Below are positions 34,990 through 43,436 of a stretch of DNA of 64,000 nt, in pieces. Positions within the stretch are counted from its first letter, which is position 1. Each line of letters starts with the position of its first letter. Location: assembly GCA_934254675.1 (NCBI GenBank), contig CAKQLP010000008.1, positions 23,843-87,842 on the forward strand. Direction: 5' to 3'. Below the pieces are notes generated by a model. The model was given only the letters and a program-made list of their open reading frames with translations, had not been told where the DNA came from and did not search any database. The position numbers were made by a program, and so were the translations under genes. The stretch comes from an uncultured Alphaproteobacteria bacterium. Lineage in GTDB: Bacteria; Pseudomonadota; Alphaproteobacteria; RF32; CAG-239.

Positions 34990-35653
34990 TTTTATCTCCT
35001 TTATTCGTATTATTTTGTCCTGTTAAAGCGGAAGCGTCCCCCTCTTTTTCCTGCGTATTTTTCTCGTTCTCTGCTGAAAAATCCTCCATAAAAGCCTCGT
35101 CATCTATATTTGCGCTTTCTTGAAGTTTTTCCTTTAACTCAGGTTGAATGTATTGGCTGTCTTCTTTAGAATTATCCTCTTCCGGCGAAGACATCAAAAC
35201 TTTATCGTTCAGTTTCAGTTTTCTTTGTTTGGCCAACTCAAGTTCTTTTTGTTTTTCTTCAACAAAACGACGTTGTGCCTCCAAATTTTGCATATCTTCC
35301 AAAACAACACCGACATACGGATTTTCCGCATCCGTCTCGGCCTCGGCTTTCGGCGTGAAAAGATAGTTACTCCATGGCGCCGCCTGCTCTCCTTTCAGCC
35401 AGTTTTTTCCGCCTTTGAATATAATGGCAAAATTACACTTTGTATCATCCCAAATTCCGCTTAGCAAACAACTTATCTGACCTCGTTCGCAAGATGAAGT
35501 ATGCAAAACAAATTTTTCGGTGCATGGAATAAAACCGCGTTTTTCAGCATCATTTTTAGGAGAGATAAACAAAGCTGTCACTAACCAAAAAACAAAAAAG
35601 ACTAATACGCTCAAAACGCTGTAATACAGCCATTTAAAGAAATGTTCCATCAT
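34979..35653 (-). CDS. Single-pass membrane protein of unknown function
   Basis: A 224-residue protein. One membrane helix (about 8-30) is followed by a periplasmic domain with four Cys (PCTEKFVLHTSSCERGQISC and DDTKC) and FKGGKNWLKGEQAAPWSNYLF. A long acidic coiled coil and a disordered Glu/Lys/Asn-rich tail follow. Not recognised. It overlaps the uridylyltransferase gene by four bases (ATGA) and pepF by 11, making a three-gene unit. Confidence 0.72.
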   Translation of the reverse strand: MMEHFFKWLYYSVLSVLVFFVFWLVTALFISPKNDAEKRGFIPCTEKFVLHTSSCERGQISCLLSGIWDDTKCNFAIIFKGGKNWLKGEQAAPWSNYLFTPKAEAETDAENPYVGVVLEDMQNLEAQRRFVEEKQKELELAKQRKLKLNDKVLMSSPEEDNSKEDSQYIQPELKEKLQESANIDDEAFMEDFSAENEKNTQEKEGDASALTGQNNTNKGDKNDK

Positions 35654-36375
35654 TTATTCTTTCGGCAGAATTCTTCCAATAATTTCAATTCTTCTAAAGT
35701 ATTGGCTCCAGCAACTTCTTCCGCATCCACAGAAAAAGCAGTGCATTTTAATCCCATTCTTTTAGCTACCGCAACGGCATCTGTTAAATAAAATTCACCG
35801 GAAGCGTTTTTATTGCCAATTTTAGAAAGAATAGAAAATAAATGTTTTCCATCAAAAGACATAAACCCTGAATTGCAAAAATCAATCTGTCTTTCTTCTT
35901 CTGTTGCATCTTTATATTCAACAATTCTATCCAATTCATTGTCGTTCATTATCAAACGCCCGTATCTTGCCGGATCTTTAGGATGAAAACCCAGCACGAC
36001 AACTGAATAGCCGTCTTCAACTTTTTCAATAGCGCGTTCAAATGTCCGACGAGTAATTAACGGGGTATCACCAAACACAACCAACACAGTCCCGTCAAAA
36101 TCTTTTAAAAATTTTTGAGCGCAACTGACGGCATGACCTGTTCCAAGCTGTAATTCCTGAACACACGTCGGATAAGGAGCGACCTCTTTTGCCACATCCT
36201 GACCTTCTGGAGAAATAACCGTAATAATTTCATCCACCGGAATACTGCTCAAGGTATCAACAATATGCCTAATCATAGATTTTCCGCAAACTGGCATTAA
36301 TACTTTTGGTTTATCCGATTGCATGCGGGTGCCTTTTCCCGCTCCTAATATAACGGCAGCAACTTTTTGTTTCAT
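35650..36375 (-). CDS. GlmU-type nucleotidyltransferase lacking the acetyltransferase domain
   Basis: A 241-residue Rossmann-like pyrophosphorylase matching the N-terminal half of GlmU: ILGAGKGTRMQSDKPKVLMP (nucleotide loop), QLGTGHAV, GDTPLI and GEFYLTDAV. GlmU itself is about 450 residues, with a left-handed beta-helix that acetylates GlcN-1-P; here the frame stops before it. It could make UDP-GlcNAc from GlcNAc-1-P if another protein supplies the acetylation. AAGGAG-like GGAG before the ATG. First gene of a coupled unit with a membrane protein and pepF. Confidence 0.85.
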   Translation of the reverse strand: MKQKVAAVILGAGKGTRMQSDKPKVLMPVCGKSMIRHIVDTLSSIPVDEIITVISPEGQDVAKEVAPYPTCVQELQLGTGHAVSCAQKFLKDFDGTVLVVFGDTPLITRRTFERAIEKVEDGYSVVVLGFHPKDPARYGRLIMNDNELDRIVEYKDATEEERQIDFCNSGFMSFDGKHLFSILSKIGNKNASGEFYLTDAVAVAKRMGLKCTAFSVDAEEVAGANTLEELKLLEEFCRKNK

Positions 36376-36460
36376 AAGCGTCTCCTTATAACTTTTTTAA
36401 TCTTTACATTTTATAATACTAGCCAAAAGTAATTTATTTGTAAACATAAAGGACGGCCTT

Positions 36461-38605
36461 ATGAAAAAATTTTTTCTAACATGTTCATTTTTAACATTAT
36501 GCGGCTTAATATATTCAGCGCATGCCGAGGTAATACCTTTGGCCGGTTTGCCGGAATATGAAGCGCAACAGGCAAAAAATGCTTCCAGCCCGAAAAATCC
36601 TTTAGAACTCCCTCAAGGAATGCCTGATCCGAATGATGAAGAAGCTGTCCGTAATTTCTTTAAAAAAAGATTTGAAGAAGCTGCTCGCACCGAAATAAGC
36701 GATGACATTGACTGGAGCAAACCTTCTTCTTCAAGCGTTGTTCCACCTCCGGAATACTATGAACAACAAAAAGAAGCGCAAAAAAGCACTTTTGAAAAAA
36801 TATATGAAGAAACCCTCAAAGCCATTCATAAAAACGACGCCCCCGCGACAGACGAACAAACAAGTCAACCTAACAAGGAAGAACAATCAGCGGCAAAATC
36901 CGCAACGCGTTTTTTTGTGAAAGCCCCTATTGACCAGCCGCAAGTTCAACCGGAAGAAAAGCTTCCAACCGTCAGTGTCAATCTTCCTAACGGGCGTAAA
37001 ATTTTAGCGCCGGCATTGGAACACATACCTTATTTTTTAAGTTACATTGACATCCAATCTAATGGTTACATCAAAGTTGAAGATACCATAACTATTGTCG
37101 CCAATGGAAAAAAATTTGCTTACGGCATCAACCGTATTTTTCCTAAATATTCTTATTATCAAGGAAAAAAAGGTCATAGGTCTGAAATTATTTTAGACAG
37201 CGTCACTGTTAACAACACCAAAGTTCCCTACATCACAGAAGAAGCTGGTTCCAATATTTTATTAAAACCTAAATATAATCAACCTTTGGAACCAGGTGTA
37301 TATACCTATAAATTCAAGTATCTTATTAATAATAAACTGCAACAAGCTGATAATTTGATATTTATGGATTGGAATTTAACCGGTTATCCGTTAAATGCTT
37401 TTATCACCTCAGCCAACGCCATTGTAACTTTACCCAGCGGCCATGCTTTCAAAGACGCGCAAGTTATCATTGGTCGTGGAGATAATGTTTCAAACCAACG
37501 AACCAATCGTTTTAATCTAGATAAAAATGTTGTGGCTTTTTCTAACACCACCCCGATGCTTAATGGCGAAGAAATGAACATTATTACAGTTATGAATCGA
37601 AGCGCATTCATCAAAGACTATGATAAAAATTTAACAACATTTTTATCTGACTGGGGAAATGTTTTATACGCTTCATTAGGTTTCATAACAATTTTAGTAT
37701 CTTTTTTACTTTCACTAAAAAGTCTCAAAAAAGACCAAAGCAGAAAATATTCTCCATCTTACAACGGTGGCCTAATGCGTAGTATCTTAATCGGAAAATT
37801 TGACAGACTGGCCTATGTTTCTCAAATTTTAGATTTATATCGAAAAAATGCTTTAGATATGGTTTGCGAAAATAACCGTTTTTATTTAATCGCTAAAAAT
37901 ATAAAAAATAAAAAACTTTCAAATATCGAGAAAAAAGCGTTAAAAATTTTATTTTCCGGAAAAAACACGCAAATAGAAATTAACGTAAAGAATAATCTGA
38001 AATTTAAAAAATCACGCAATCTTTTTGAAAAAAGCATAAAAAAACAAATCAGAAAATTTAGATTTATGCAAAACATTCATTATACATTATTCAGTATTGC
38101 CATGCTGTTAGCAACAGAATTCTTTATTGCGGAAATAAATACAAACCTCGCACAAAGCTTAACTATTATGATATCATGCAGCTTATTGTTTGCATTTTAT
38201 ATATGGGTGTTAAGACATAAATTTAAAATATTGCTGATTGGCTTATTATTCAAACTGTTTGCTTTGGGCGCAATAGTTTTAATTTGGCTATTCTGTAGTG
38301 TTTACACCGGCGGAATCACCGCACTTTTAATTATTGCAATGATTGCGGTTATCTTTGAATTCTCACGCATATTCAGCGAACACAACAACTTTATCAATGA
38401 TGCCAAAATGGCTATCGGTAATTTTAGAGAATACTTAATATCTCGGGCTGACGCTATTAATTTGAGCCGAGATTTTATAAACCAGCAAGCAAACGTCTTT
38501 GCACTTGGAATTTCAGAGTATTATCCTTGCAATGTTTCCAATAAAAACTATTATCGTTTGGATATTGCTGAAAACATCAAGCAAAACCTGATTGGTATTT
38601 TATAA
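36461..38605 (+). CDS. DUF2207-family membrane protein
   Basis: A 714-residue protein. A signal peptide ends near SAHA (residue 22), then a 150-residue low-complexity, Pro/Glu/Lys-rich stretch. The DUF2207 ectodomain (about 195-375) begins YIDIQSNGYIKVEDTITIV and includes RIFPKYSYYQGKKG and FMDWNLTGYPLNAFI. A membrane helix follows at about 405, a cytoplasmic region rich in Lys and Asn, further helices around 545-640 and a tail. The DUF2207 role is unknown; such proteins are common in host-associated bacteria. Monocistronic. Confidence 0.88.
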   Translation: MKKFFLTCSFLTLCGLIYSAHAEVIPLAGLPEYEAQQAKNASSPKNPLELPQGMPDPNDEEAVRNFFKKRFEEAARTEISDDIDWSKPSSSSVVPPPEYYEQQKEAQKSTFEKIYEETLKAIHKNDAPATDEQTSQPNKEEQSAAKSATRFFVKAPIDQPQVQPEEKLPTVSVNLPNGRKILAPALEHIPYFLSYIDIQSNGYIKVEDTITIVANGKKFAYGINRIFPKYSYYQGKKGHRSEIILDSVTVNNTKVPYITEEAGSNILLKPKYNQPLEPGVYTYKFKYLINNKLQQADNLIFMDWNLTGYPLNAFITSANAIVTLPSGHAFKDAQVIIGRGDNVSNQRTNRFNLDKNVVAFSNTTPMLNGEEMNIITVMNRSAFIKDYDKNLTTFLSDWGNVLYASLGFITILVSFLLSLKSLKKDQSRKYSPSYNGGLMRSILIGKFDRLAYVSQILDLYRKNALDMVCENNRFYLIAKNIKNKKLSNIEKKALKILFSGKNTQIEINVKNNLKFKKSRNLFEKSIKKQIRKFRFMQNIHYTLFSIAMLLATEFFIAEINTNLAQSLTIMISCSLLFAFYIWVLRHKFKILLIGLLFKLFALGAIVLIWLFCSVYTGGITALLIIAMIAVIFEFSRIFSEHNNFINDAKMAIGNFREYLISRADAINLSRDFINQQANVFALGISEYYPCNVSNKNYYRLDIAENIKQNLIGIL

Positions 38606-38616
38606 TAAAAACTTGA

Positions 38617-38656
38617 CAAAAAAATACAGTCGTTTTAAAATGCGGCTGTATTTTTT
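38617..38656 (+). terminator. Intrinsic terminator
   Basis: AAAAAATACAG pairs with CTGTATTTTTT, with an inner CG/CG, after the DUF2207 gene. It also contains a TTGACA-like word. Confidence 0.78.
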
Positions 38657-38683
38657 ATTATTGTTTCACTAAAATTTATCATT

Positions 38684-39748
38684 ATGTTTACAAAATTATT
38701 TAAGAAAAATGATGTTAAAATCATTGAAAATGGCAATCATCAAAGAATTATGAAACTTTTACAAAGCCCTCGTAATTCACTTTCTGAAAAAGCGCAACTT
38801 GCCTTAATACAACGAGGAGATCCTCAAGAAATTAAGCAACTGTTTATTTCAAGAACAATACTCTGTGATGACGCTCAAATCGCCTTGATTAAAAGAAACC
38901 AAGACGAAGATATTCAAGCTTTGTTGGCATATCCATCAAAACTATGTGAGAAAGCTCAAAATCTTATTGTTCAAAGAAAAAAAACTGATGAAATTTTAAA
39001 TTTGATACGTTTCAATATAATTTCAAAAGATACTACGGAAAAAATTGTTGAATCAGGTTCAGAAAAGGAATTGCTCGCGCTTATTAATAAAAATTTTATA
39101 TTTTCTTCAAAAAATGTTTCACAAATTATTAACAAAGGATACCATGAACCAATCATTGCTTTAATAAAAAAAATGAAATTTCAATTTCATTTTTCTTTAT
39201 TAGAAGAAGATAAAGAAAAAATTATTTTTCGAGATAATCCTGAGGAAATAGATTTATTATTAAAATGTAATATAATTCCGAATAAAACCGAATTTCTACA
39301 TTTAATAGAGCAAAACAATCATGATGCCGTCATCCAATGTTTAAGCATTCAAGATAGAAAATTTTCTCCTTTGAATGAAGACATTGTTCATGCTATTTTT
39401 CAACGCGGCAATAACGAAGAAATTACGGCAATGATCCGCCGAGGTGAAGGTTATCCCCATTGGTTTGAAGATGAGTTGTTAAAACGAGGGCATTCTGATG
39501 AAATTGTATTATTTGCATATCATCACAAAGTTGGTTCTTTTATGGCCAAAGAAATTCTTCGGCGCGGAAATGAAAAAGAAATAAATGCTTTGGCGAAAAA
39601 CTTTGACGCAACATCATTAGTTTTTGATTTAATTGATAATAAGGAATTTAAATTATTGGAAAATTACGCCAAGTATATGAGCAAAGACCCGATGTTTTAT
39701 ATGCTTATCAAAGCGTTAAAAAAACAAATTAAAGCCTTATCATTCTAA
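38684..39748 (+). CDS. Solenoid repeat protein, 354 residues
   Basis: Built of about nine to ten helical repeats of 30-36 residues with the pattern L-S-x2-A-Q-x-A-L-I-x-R-G-D-x2-E-I-x2-L. Clear units are AQLALIQRGDPQEIKQLF, AQIALIKRNQDEDIQALL, IVHAIFQRGNNEEITAMI and ELLKRGHSDEIVLFA. This is a HEAT/leucine-rich-variant-like solenoid for protein binding. Soluble, no signal peptide. The start has no ribosome site (TTTATCATTATG). No partner gene is adjacent. Confidence 0.72.
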   Translation: MFTKLFKKNDVKIIENGNHQRIMKLLQSPRNSLSEKAQLALIQRGDPQEIKQLFISRTILCDDAQIALIKRNQDEDIQALLAYPSKLCEKAQNLIVQRKKTDEILNLIRFNIISKDTTEKIVESGSEKELLALINKNFIFSSKNVSQIINKGYHEPIIALIKKMKFQFHFSLLEEDKEKIIFRDNPEEIDLLLKCNIIPNKTEFLHLIEQNNHDAVIQCLSIQDRKFSPLNEDIVHAIFQRGNNEEITAMIRRGEGYPHWFEDELLKRGHSDEIVLFAYHHKVGSFMAKEILRRGNEKEINALAKNFDATSLVFDLIDNKEFKLLENYAKYMSKDPMFYMLIKALKKQIKALSF

Positions 39749-39752
39749 TAAC

Positions 39753-39788
39753 GAAACACCAAAAGAGATGTTCAACTCTTTTGGTGTT
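39753..39788. terminator. Bidirectional intrinsic terminator
   Basis: AAACACCAAAAGAG and CTCTTTTGGTGTTT form a 14-base-pair stem around an eight-base loop between convergent genes. Confidence 0.88.
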
Positions 39789-39805
39789 TTGCTTATAAAA
39801 CAAAA

Positions 39806-40645
39806 CTACTTATATTTGAATAAGATGAAACAGCCATTATTCTCTCCGCACGAACAATATTGTGCGGCCTTTGCCGGTGATATCGGTAATTTACCAGAAC
39901 ATGCGTAATAGGCATCACTGCCAGAAGAAGTTGTCGTTGTCATTCCCTCTCCCGTACATTTTACCGGAAGCGGATAGTTATCGCCGCTAGAAGAAATATT
40001 CCCAAAACCAATAGCAACACCAATCAGTCCTGAAGAGGATTCACTTCCCCAATCTTTGGTTGCCAGATCAACACAAGCCTTTTTAGGAAGCATCCATGTT
40101 GAAAAAATAAAAGATTTATCATCACCAACATCTTTATAGTCACTTGAAAACAACCAAGAATCACCACCAAAGGGATTTAAGAAATAAGAATAACTTATTT
40201 TTCCATCATCCGGATATATTCCCATATCTTTAGCTGTACTGTTGTTCAAACCACCGTAGTTTCCCTGATTCATAAAAAGCGTTCTGACATTAGTCACAAT
40301 AATTGCAATATGCTGTGTTAATTTATTAATCTTAAATTGCTCCATTGCTTTTGAATAGCCGGCAATACCGCCGACGGACAAAACACCGATGATAGCGAGT
40401 ACGCCGAGCATTTCGATCATGCTTCTCCCGCATTGTGCAACACAGCTGTTGTTCTCCAGAATACCTATGCTTTTCACCGCATTATTGTCATCCTCGGACT
40501 TGGCACACACTCCTTTTCTATTGTCATCCTCGGACTTGTTCCGAGGATCCAAAGGAGAGTGTTTTGAATGGATTCTCGGGATAAACCCCAAAATGCCAAA
40601 GAAAAAGTGTCCGATAGTGACTTTTCGCAAAAAATTATTATACAT
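39806..40645 (-). CDS. Type IVb-like pilin with a very long leader
   Basis: A 279-residue prepilin. The pilin segment GRSMIEMLGVLAIIGVLSVG gives cleavage after Gly73 and keeps Glu at +5; Arg at +1 is unusual. After the helix, TNVRTLFMNQGNYGGLN resembles the PilS N-terminal domain. The C-terminal domain is Cys-rich (KACVDLA, VKCTGEG, YACSGK, YCSCGENNGC). The leader of 73 residues is three to ten times the usual length and is partly encoded by palindromic repeats. GGAG eight bases before the ATG decides the start; an upstream in-frame ATG at 40753 would extend into the leader RNA. No assembly genes are nearby. Confidence 0.85.
   Translation of the reverse strand: MYNNFLRKVTIGHFFFGILGFIPRIHSKHSPLDPRNKSEDDNRKGVCAKSEDDNNAVKSIGILENNSCVAQCGRSMIEMLGVLAIIGVLSVGGIAGYSKAMEQFKINKLTQHIAIIVTNVRTLFMNQGNYGGLNNSTAKDMGIYPDDGKISYSYFLNPFGGDSWLFSSDYKDVGDDKSFIFSTWMLPKKACVDLATKDWGSESSSGLIGVAIGFGNISSSGDNYPLPVKCTGEGMTTTTSSGSDAYYACSGKLPISPAKAAQYCSCGENNGCFILFKYK
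40484..40548. repeat. Palindromic repeat inside the pilin leader coding region
   Basis: ATTGTCATCCTCGGACTT occurs at 40484 and 40520. The second copy continues to a complementary TCCGAGGAT (40540), a nine-base-pair palindrome. A related GGATTCTCGG-ATAAA unit lies at 40570. In frame they encode DPRNKSEDDN and KSEDDN. They resemble the in-frame palindromic elements of Rickettsia in behaviour, not in sequence. Confidence 0.72.
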
Positions 40646-40675
40646 ATTTCTAACTCCTCTTATTAATATATAAAT

Positions 40676-40827
40676 AAAAAAGCCGCCTAAAAAAGCGACC
40701 GGAAGTTGAGAACTACTGTATATAAGCATAGTGTAGCATATTAGCATAAGCATATTTTGCTACCTTCCGATCGTTAGATCAGAAGGTATTTAACGTCTAA
40801 TGATTGACGTATATACAAGAGGTTCTC
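40676..40827 (-). ncRNA. Structured leader RNA ending in a terminator (copy A)
   Basis: Minus-strand helices in order: GAGAAC (40827-40822) with GTTCTC (40713-40708); TGTATATA (40817-40810) with TATATACA (40724-40717); hairpin ACGTC/GACGT (about 40810-40793); a 12-base-pair hairpin TACCTTCTGATC/GATCGGAAGGTA (40788-40761); hairpin TAGCA/TGCTA (about 40762-40734); terminator GTCGC/GCGGC plus TTTTTT (40699-40676), about 20 bases before the pilin ribosome site. A further palindrome CCGGTTAT/ATAACCGG lies upstream at 40853-40872. Same helix order as copy B at 29594. The distance from terminator to start leaves no room for a separate promoter. Confidence 0.65.
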
Positions 40828-40966
40828 ACACCTCAGACAGACTATTATCTATCCGGTTATTATGATAACCGGTAAACCATTTTTTGTAAAGGGGAAAATT
40901 TTTGCATTATAAAATCAGCCAAAAATACAAACTAACACCAAAGAAAAACTATATACATCTAATGAA

Positions 40967-40998
40967 AATACCGATTTCAAACAAATGAAATCAGTATT
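40967..40998 (-). terminator. Terminator-like hairpin after fabH
   Basis: On the minus strand AATACTGATTTCA pairs with TGAAATCGGTATT (one mismatch) around a six-base loop. The following T-run is short. Confidence 0.55.
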
Positions 40999-41038
40999 AT
41001 TTCTAAACCAGATATATACGTCTAAAGCAAGAAGCTAT

Positions 41039-42013
41039 CTATAATCTGACGACCGCACCACCCCAAGTAAATCCGGCACCCATGGCGGTTAAAACAACAA
41101 CATCACCTTTTTTCAAACGCCCCTTAGCATGATTCTCCGATAACGCTAATGGAATCGACGCCGCAGACGTGTTGCCGTGATGATCCAATGTTACAATCAC
41201 TTTTTCTGATGGCACACCCAAACGCTCACCCACGCTGTCAACAATGCGGATATTTGCTTGGTGAGGAATAAGCCAATCTATTTCATCTTTATTAATTTTA
41301 GCATTTGCCATTGCTGTTTCGGCTGCTTCTGACAAGCAAACCACCGCATGTTTGAAAACTTCTTTACCATTCATGGTCACAAAACCGCTCGACTGAGTTG
41401 AAGAAGGTCCGCCACTCGTTTTCAAACTATCGTATTGAGAACCATCTGAATAAATACAAGTGCTTAGCACTCCAGTATCGGCGCTTGTTCCCTCACCTTC
41501 TTTAGCGCGCAAAACAACCGCGCCGGCACCATCGCCAAACAAAACGCAAGTGTTGCGGTCTGTCCAATCCACAATTTTTGACAAACATTCGGCACCGGCA
41601 ACCACAGCTGTTTTTACCTGTCCCAAACGAATCATATTATCAGCCATAGTCAGAGCATAGACAAATCCCGAACACGCCGCAGAAATATCAAATGCCGGCA
41701 CGCCCGAACGAAACCCCAGATTCGCCGCTATTTTTGTGGCTGTTGAAGGCGTCGTATTATCAGGCGTAATTGAAGCCAAAATCAAAACATCAACATCCGA
41801 AGGCTGTAAACCAGCATCTTTAATAGCGTTTGCCACAGCATTGCCCGCAATGACAGAAGTCGTTTCATTTTCAACAATATGGCGACTAACAATACCTGTA
41901 CGGGTTCTAATCCATTCATCGTTTGTTTCTACCATTTTTGACAAATCATCATTAGTCAACACCTTGTTTGGAAGGTAGTGACCAAAACCAATCATCTCAC
42001 TTCTAATAAGCAT
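41039..42013 (-). CDS. fabH: 3-oxoacyl-ACP synthase III
   Basis: Starts fatty acid synthesis by condensing acetyl-CoA with malonyl-ACP. The 324-residue product has the triad: Cys114 in AACSGFVYAL, His in LIPHQANIRI and Asn in DHHGNTSAAS, and ends GAGFTWGGAVVRL, as the family does. Of several in-frame ATGs, the one at 42013 gives MLIRSEMIGFGHYLP, the usual family start, overlapping plsX by 11 bases. ATG at 42016 or 41995 cannot be excluded. Last gene of the DUF177-rpmF-plsX-fabH group. Confidence 0.95.
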   Translation of the reverse strand: MLIRSEMIGFGHYLPNKVLTNDDLSKMVETNDEWIRTRTGIVSRHIVENETTSVIAGNAVANAIKDAGLQPSDVDVLILASITPDNTTPSTATKIAANLGFRSGVPAFDISAACSGFVYALTMADNMIRLGQVKTAVVAGAECLSKIVDWTDRNTCVLFGDGAGAVVLRAKEGEGTSADTGVLSTCIYSDGSQYDSLKTSGGPSSTQSSGFVTMNGKEVFKHAVVCLSEAAETAMANAKINKDEIDWLIPHQANIRIVDSVGERLGVPSEKVIVTLDHHGNTSAASIPLALSENHAKGRLKKGDVVVLTAMGAGFTWGGAVVRL

Positions 42014-43067
42014 CATATAATATATCCTGAGAAAGTTCATCTAAGTCAACATTTTCGACTTCATCACGTATGGTCTGCACAAAATTTTGACGCACTAATT
42101 TAGCGGCATTATCAATAGCATAAGAATACCCTATCGCATCAGTACCGCCATGGCTTTTGACAGACAACCCGTTTAAACCGACAAACATTGCGCCGTTATA
42201 TTTACGCGGATCCATCGTCTTTTTCAGTTTCCACACCAACGGCAGTAAAAATGGTAAACCAATTTTCACCCAAAGAGATTTTTTAATTACGCCTTTGAGC
42301 AGACCTGATATTAACTTAGCCGTGCCTTCCATAGTTTTCAAAGCGATATTTCCTGTAAAACCATCGGAAACAATCACATCGGCATAGCCTTCGCCAATTT
42401 GATGCGGTTCAATATACCCTATAAAATTCAAATCCAAACGAGTATTTTTAATCATTTTTGCCGCTTGATGAATCTCTTCTTTACCCTTCATTTCTTCGGC
42501 GCCAATATTCAATAAGGCGATTCGCGGACGGGCTATTCCCAATGTGTGACGCGCTAAAATGTTGCCGATAATGGCAAATTCTGCCAGATTTATGGCACTA
42601 CATTCGGTGTTTGCGCCCAAATCCAACATCATACAGCAACCATTTTTATGCGGAATCGCTGTGCATATAGCTGGACGATGAATCCGTTGAATTGTTTTCA
42701 AAATCATTTTAGATATAGCCATCAACGCGCCGGTATTTCCAGCCGAAATGACAGCGCTTGCCTCACCGCGGCGCACAGCGTCAATAGCCATATACATACT
42801 TGTATTTTTGTTACGGATAACTTGAGAAGGTTTATCCTCATTGCGAACCCGTTCGCTTGTATGAATAATTTTACAAAAATCTTTCAGTTGCGGAAACTTT
42901 TTGATGTCTTCTTCAATTTGCGCCTCATCGCCAAACAACAGAAATTTGATATCCGGATTGTTTTTATGAGCAATTGCAATACCTTCTACTACGACATGAG
43001 GGGAATTGTCTCCCCCCATTGCGTCTATAGATATGACCAGATTATTTTCAGACAAAACCTGCTCCAT
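42003..43067 (-). CDS. plsX: Phosphate acyltransferase PlsX
   Basis: Makes acyl-phosphate from acyl-ACP for the PlsY route to phosphatidic acid. The 354-residue product opens VISIDAMGGDNSPHVVVEG and has VISAGNTGALMA, LDLGANTEC, IGAEEMKGKE and VSDGFTGNIALKT, all family landmarks. Length is typical. No strong ribosome site is visible; it lies 19 bases after rpmF, so translation may depend on the upstream gene. Pairs with fabH to link fatty acid and phospholipid synthesis. Confidence 0.96.
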   Translation of the reverse strand: MEQVLSENNLVISIDAMGGDNSPHVVVEGIAIAHKNNPDIKFLLFGDEAQIEEDIKKFPQLKDFCKIIHTSERVRNEDKPSQVIRNKNTSMYMAIDAVRRGEASAVISAGNTGALMAISKMILKTIQRIHRPAICTAIPHKNGCCMMLDLGANTECSAINLAEFAIIGNILARHTLGIARPRIALLNIGAEEMKGKEEIHQAAKMIKNTRLDLNFIGYIEPHQIGEGYADVIVSDGFTGNIALKTMEGTAKLISGLLKGVIKKSLWVKIGLPFLLPLVWKLKKTMDPRKYNGAMFVGLNGLSVKSHGGTDAIGYSYAIDNAAKLVRQNFVQTIRDEVENVDLDELSQDILYDAY

Positions 43068-43086
43068 ATTTTAGATTTATAAAAAA

Positions 43087-43272
43087 TTATTTTGCTTCTT
43101 TATGAGCAATAACTTCTTTACCATCATACTGGCCGCATTTAGGGCAAACATTATGAGGTCTCTTCAACTCACCGCAATTTGGGCATTCTTGATAAGCATT
43201 AGATGACAACGCATCATGAGAACGGCGCATATCGCGGCGTGATTTAGATACTTTTTTCTTAGGTGTAGCCAT
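43087..43272 (-). CDS. rpmF: 50S ribosomal protein bL32
   Basis: A 61-residue protein that starts MATPKKKVSKSRRDMRRSH, the conserved bL32 N terminus. CPNC and CPKC pairs form a zinc ribbon, so this is the zinc-dependent paralogue type. Standard position before plsX. Confidence 0.97.
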   Translation of the reverse strand: MATPKKKVSKSRRDMRRSHDALSSNAYQECPNCGELKRPHNVCPKCGQYDGKEVIAHKEAK

Positions 43273-43436
43273 TTCTTTATCTCTTTATTCAATTACTTAA
43301 AACATTTACACATTACATTCGAGGTTTTATTTAGCATAACTTTATCTAAAAAGCAAGCAAAATAACGCCACAAACGATTAAAACAGTTTGTATATAACTT
43401 TTTCTTATTTTGCAAGCACTTTTTATATTTTCTTAA

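Noticed and set aside
40484..40548. CRISPR array
   Set aside because: Only two 18-base copies with unequal surroundings and a palindromic form; no spacers, no cas genes. No CRISPR array was seen anywhere in the window.
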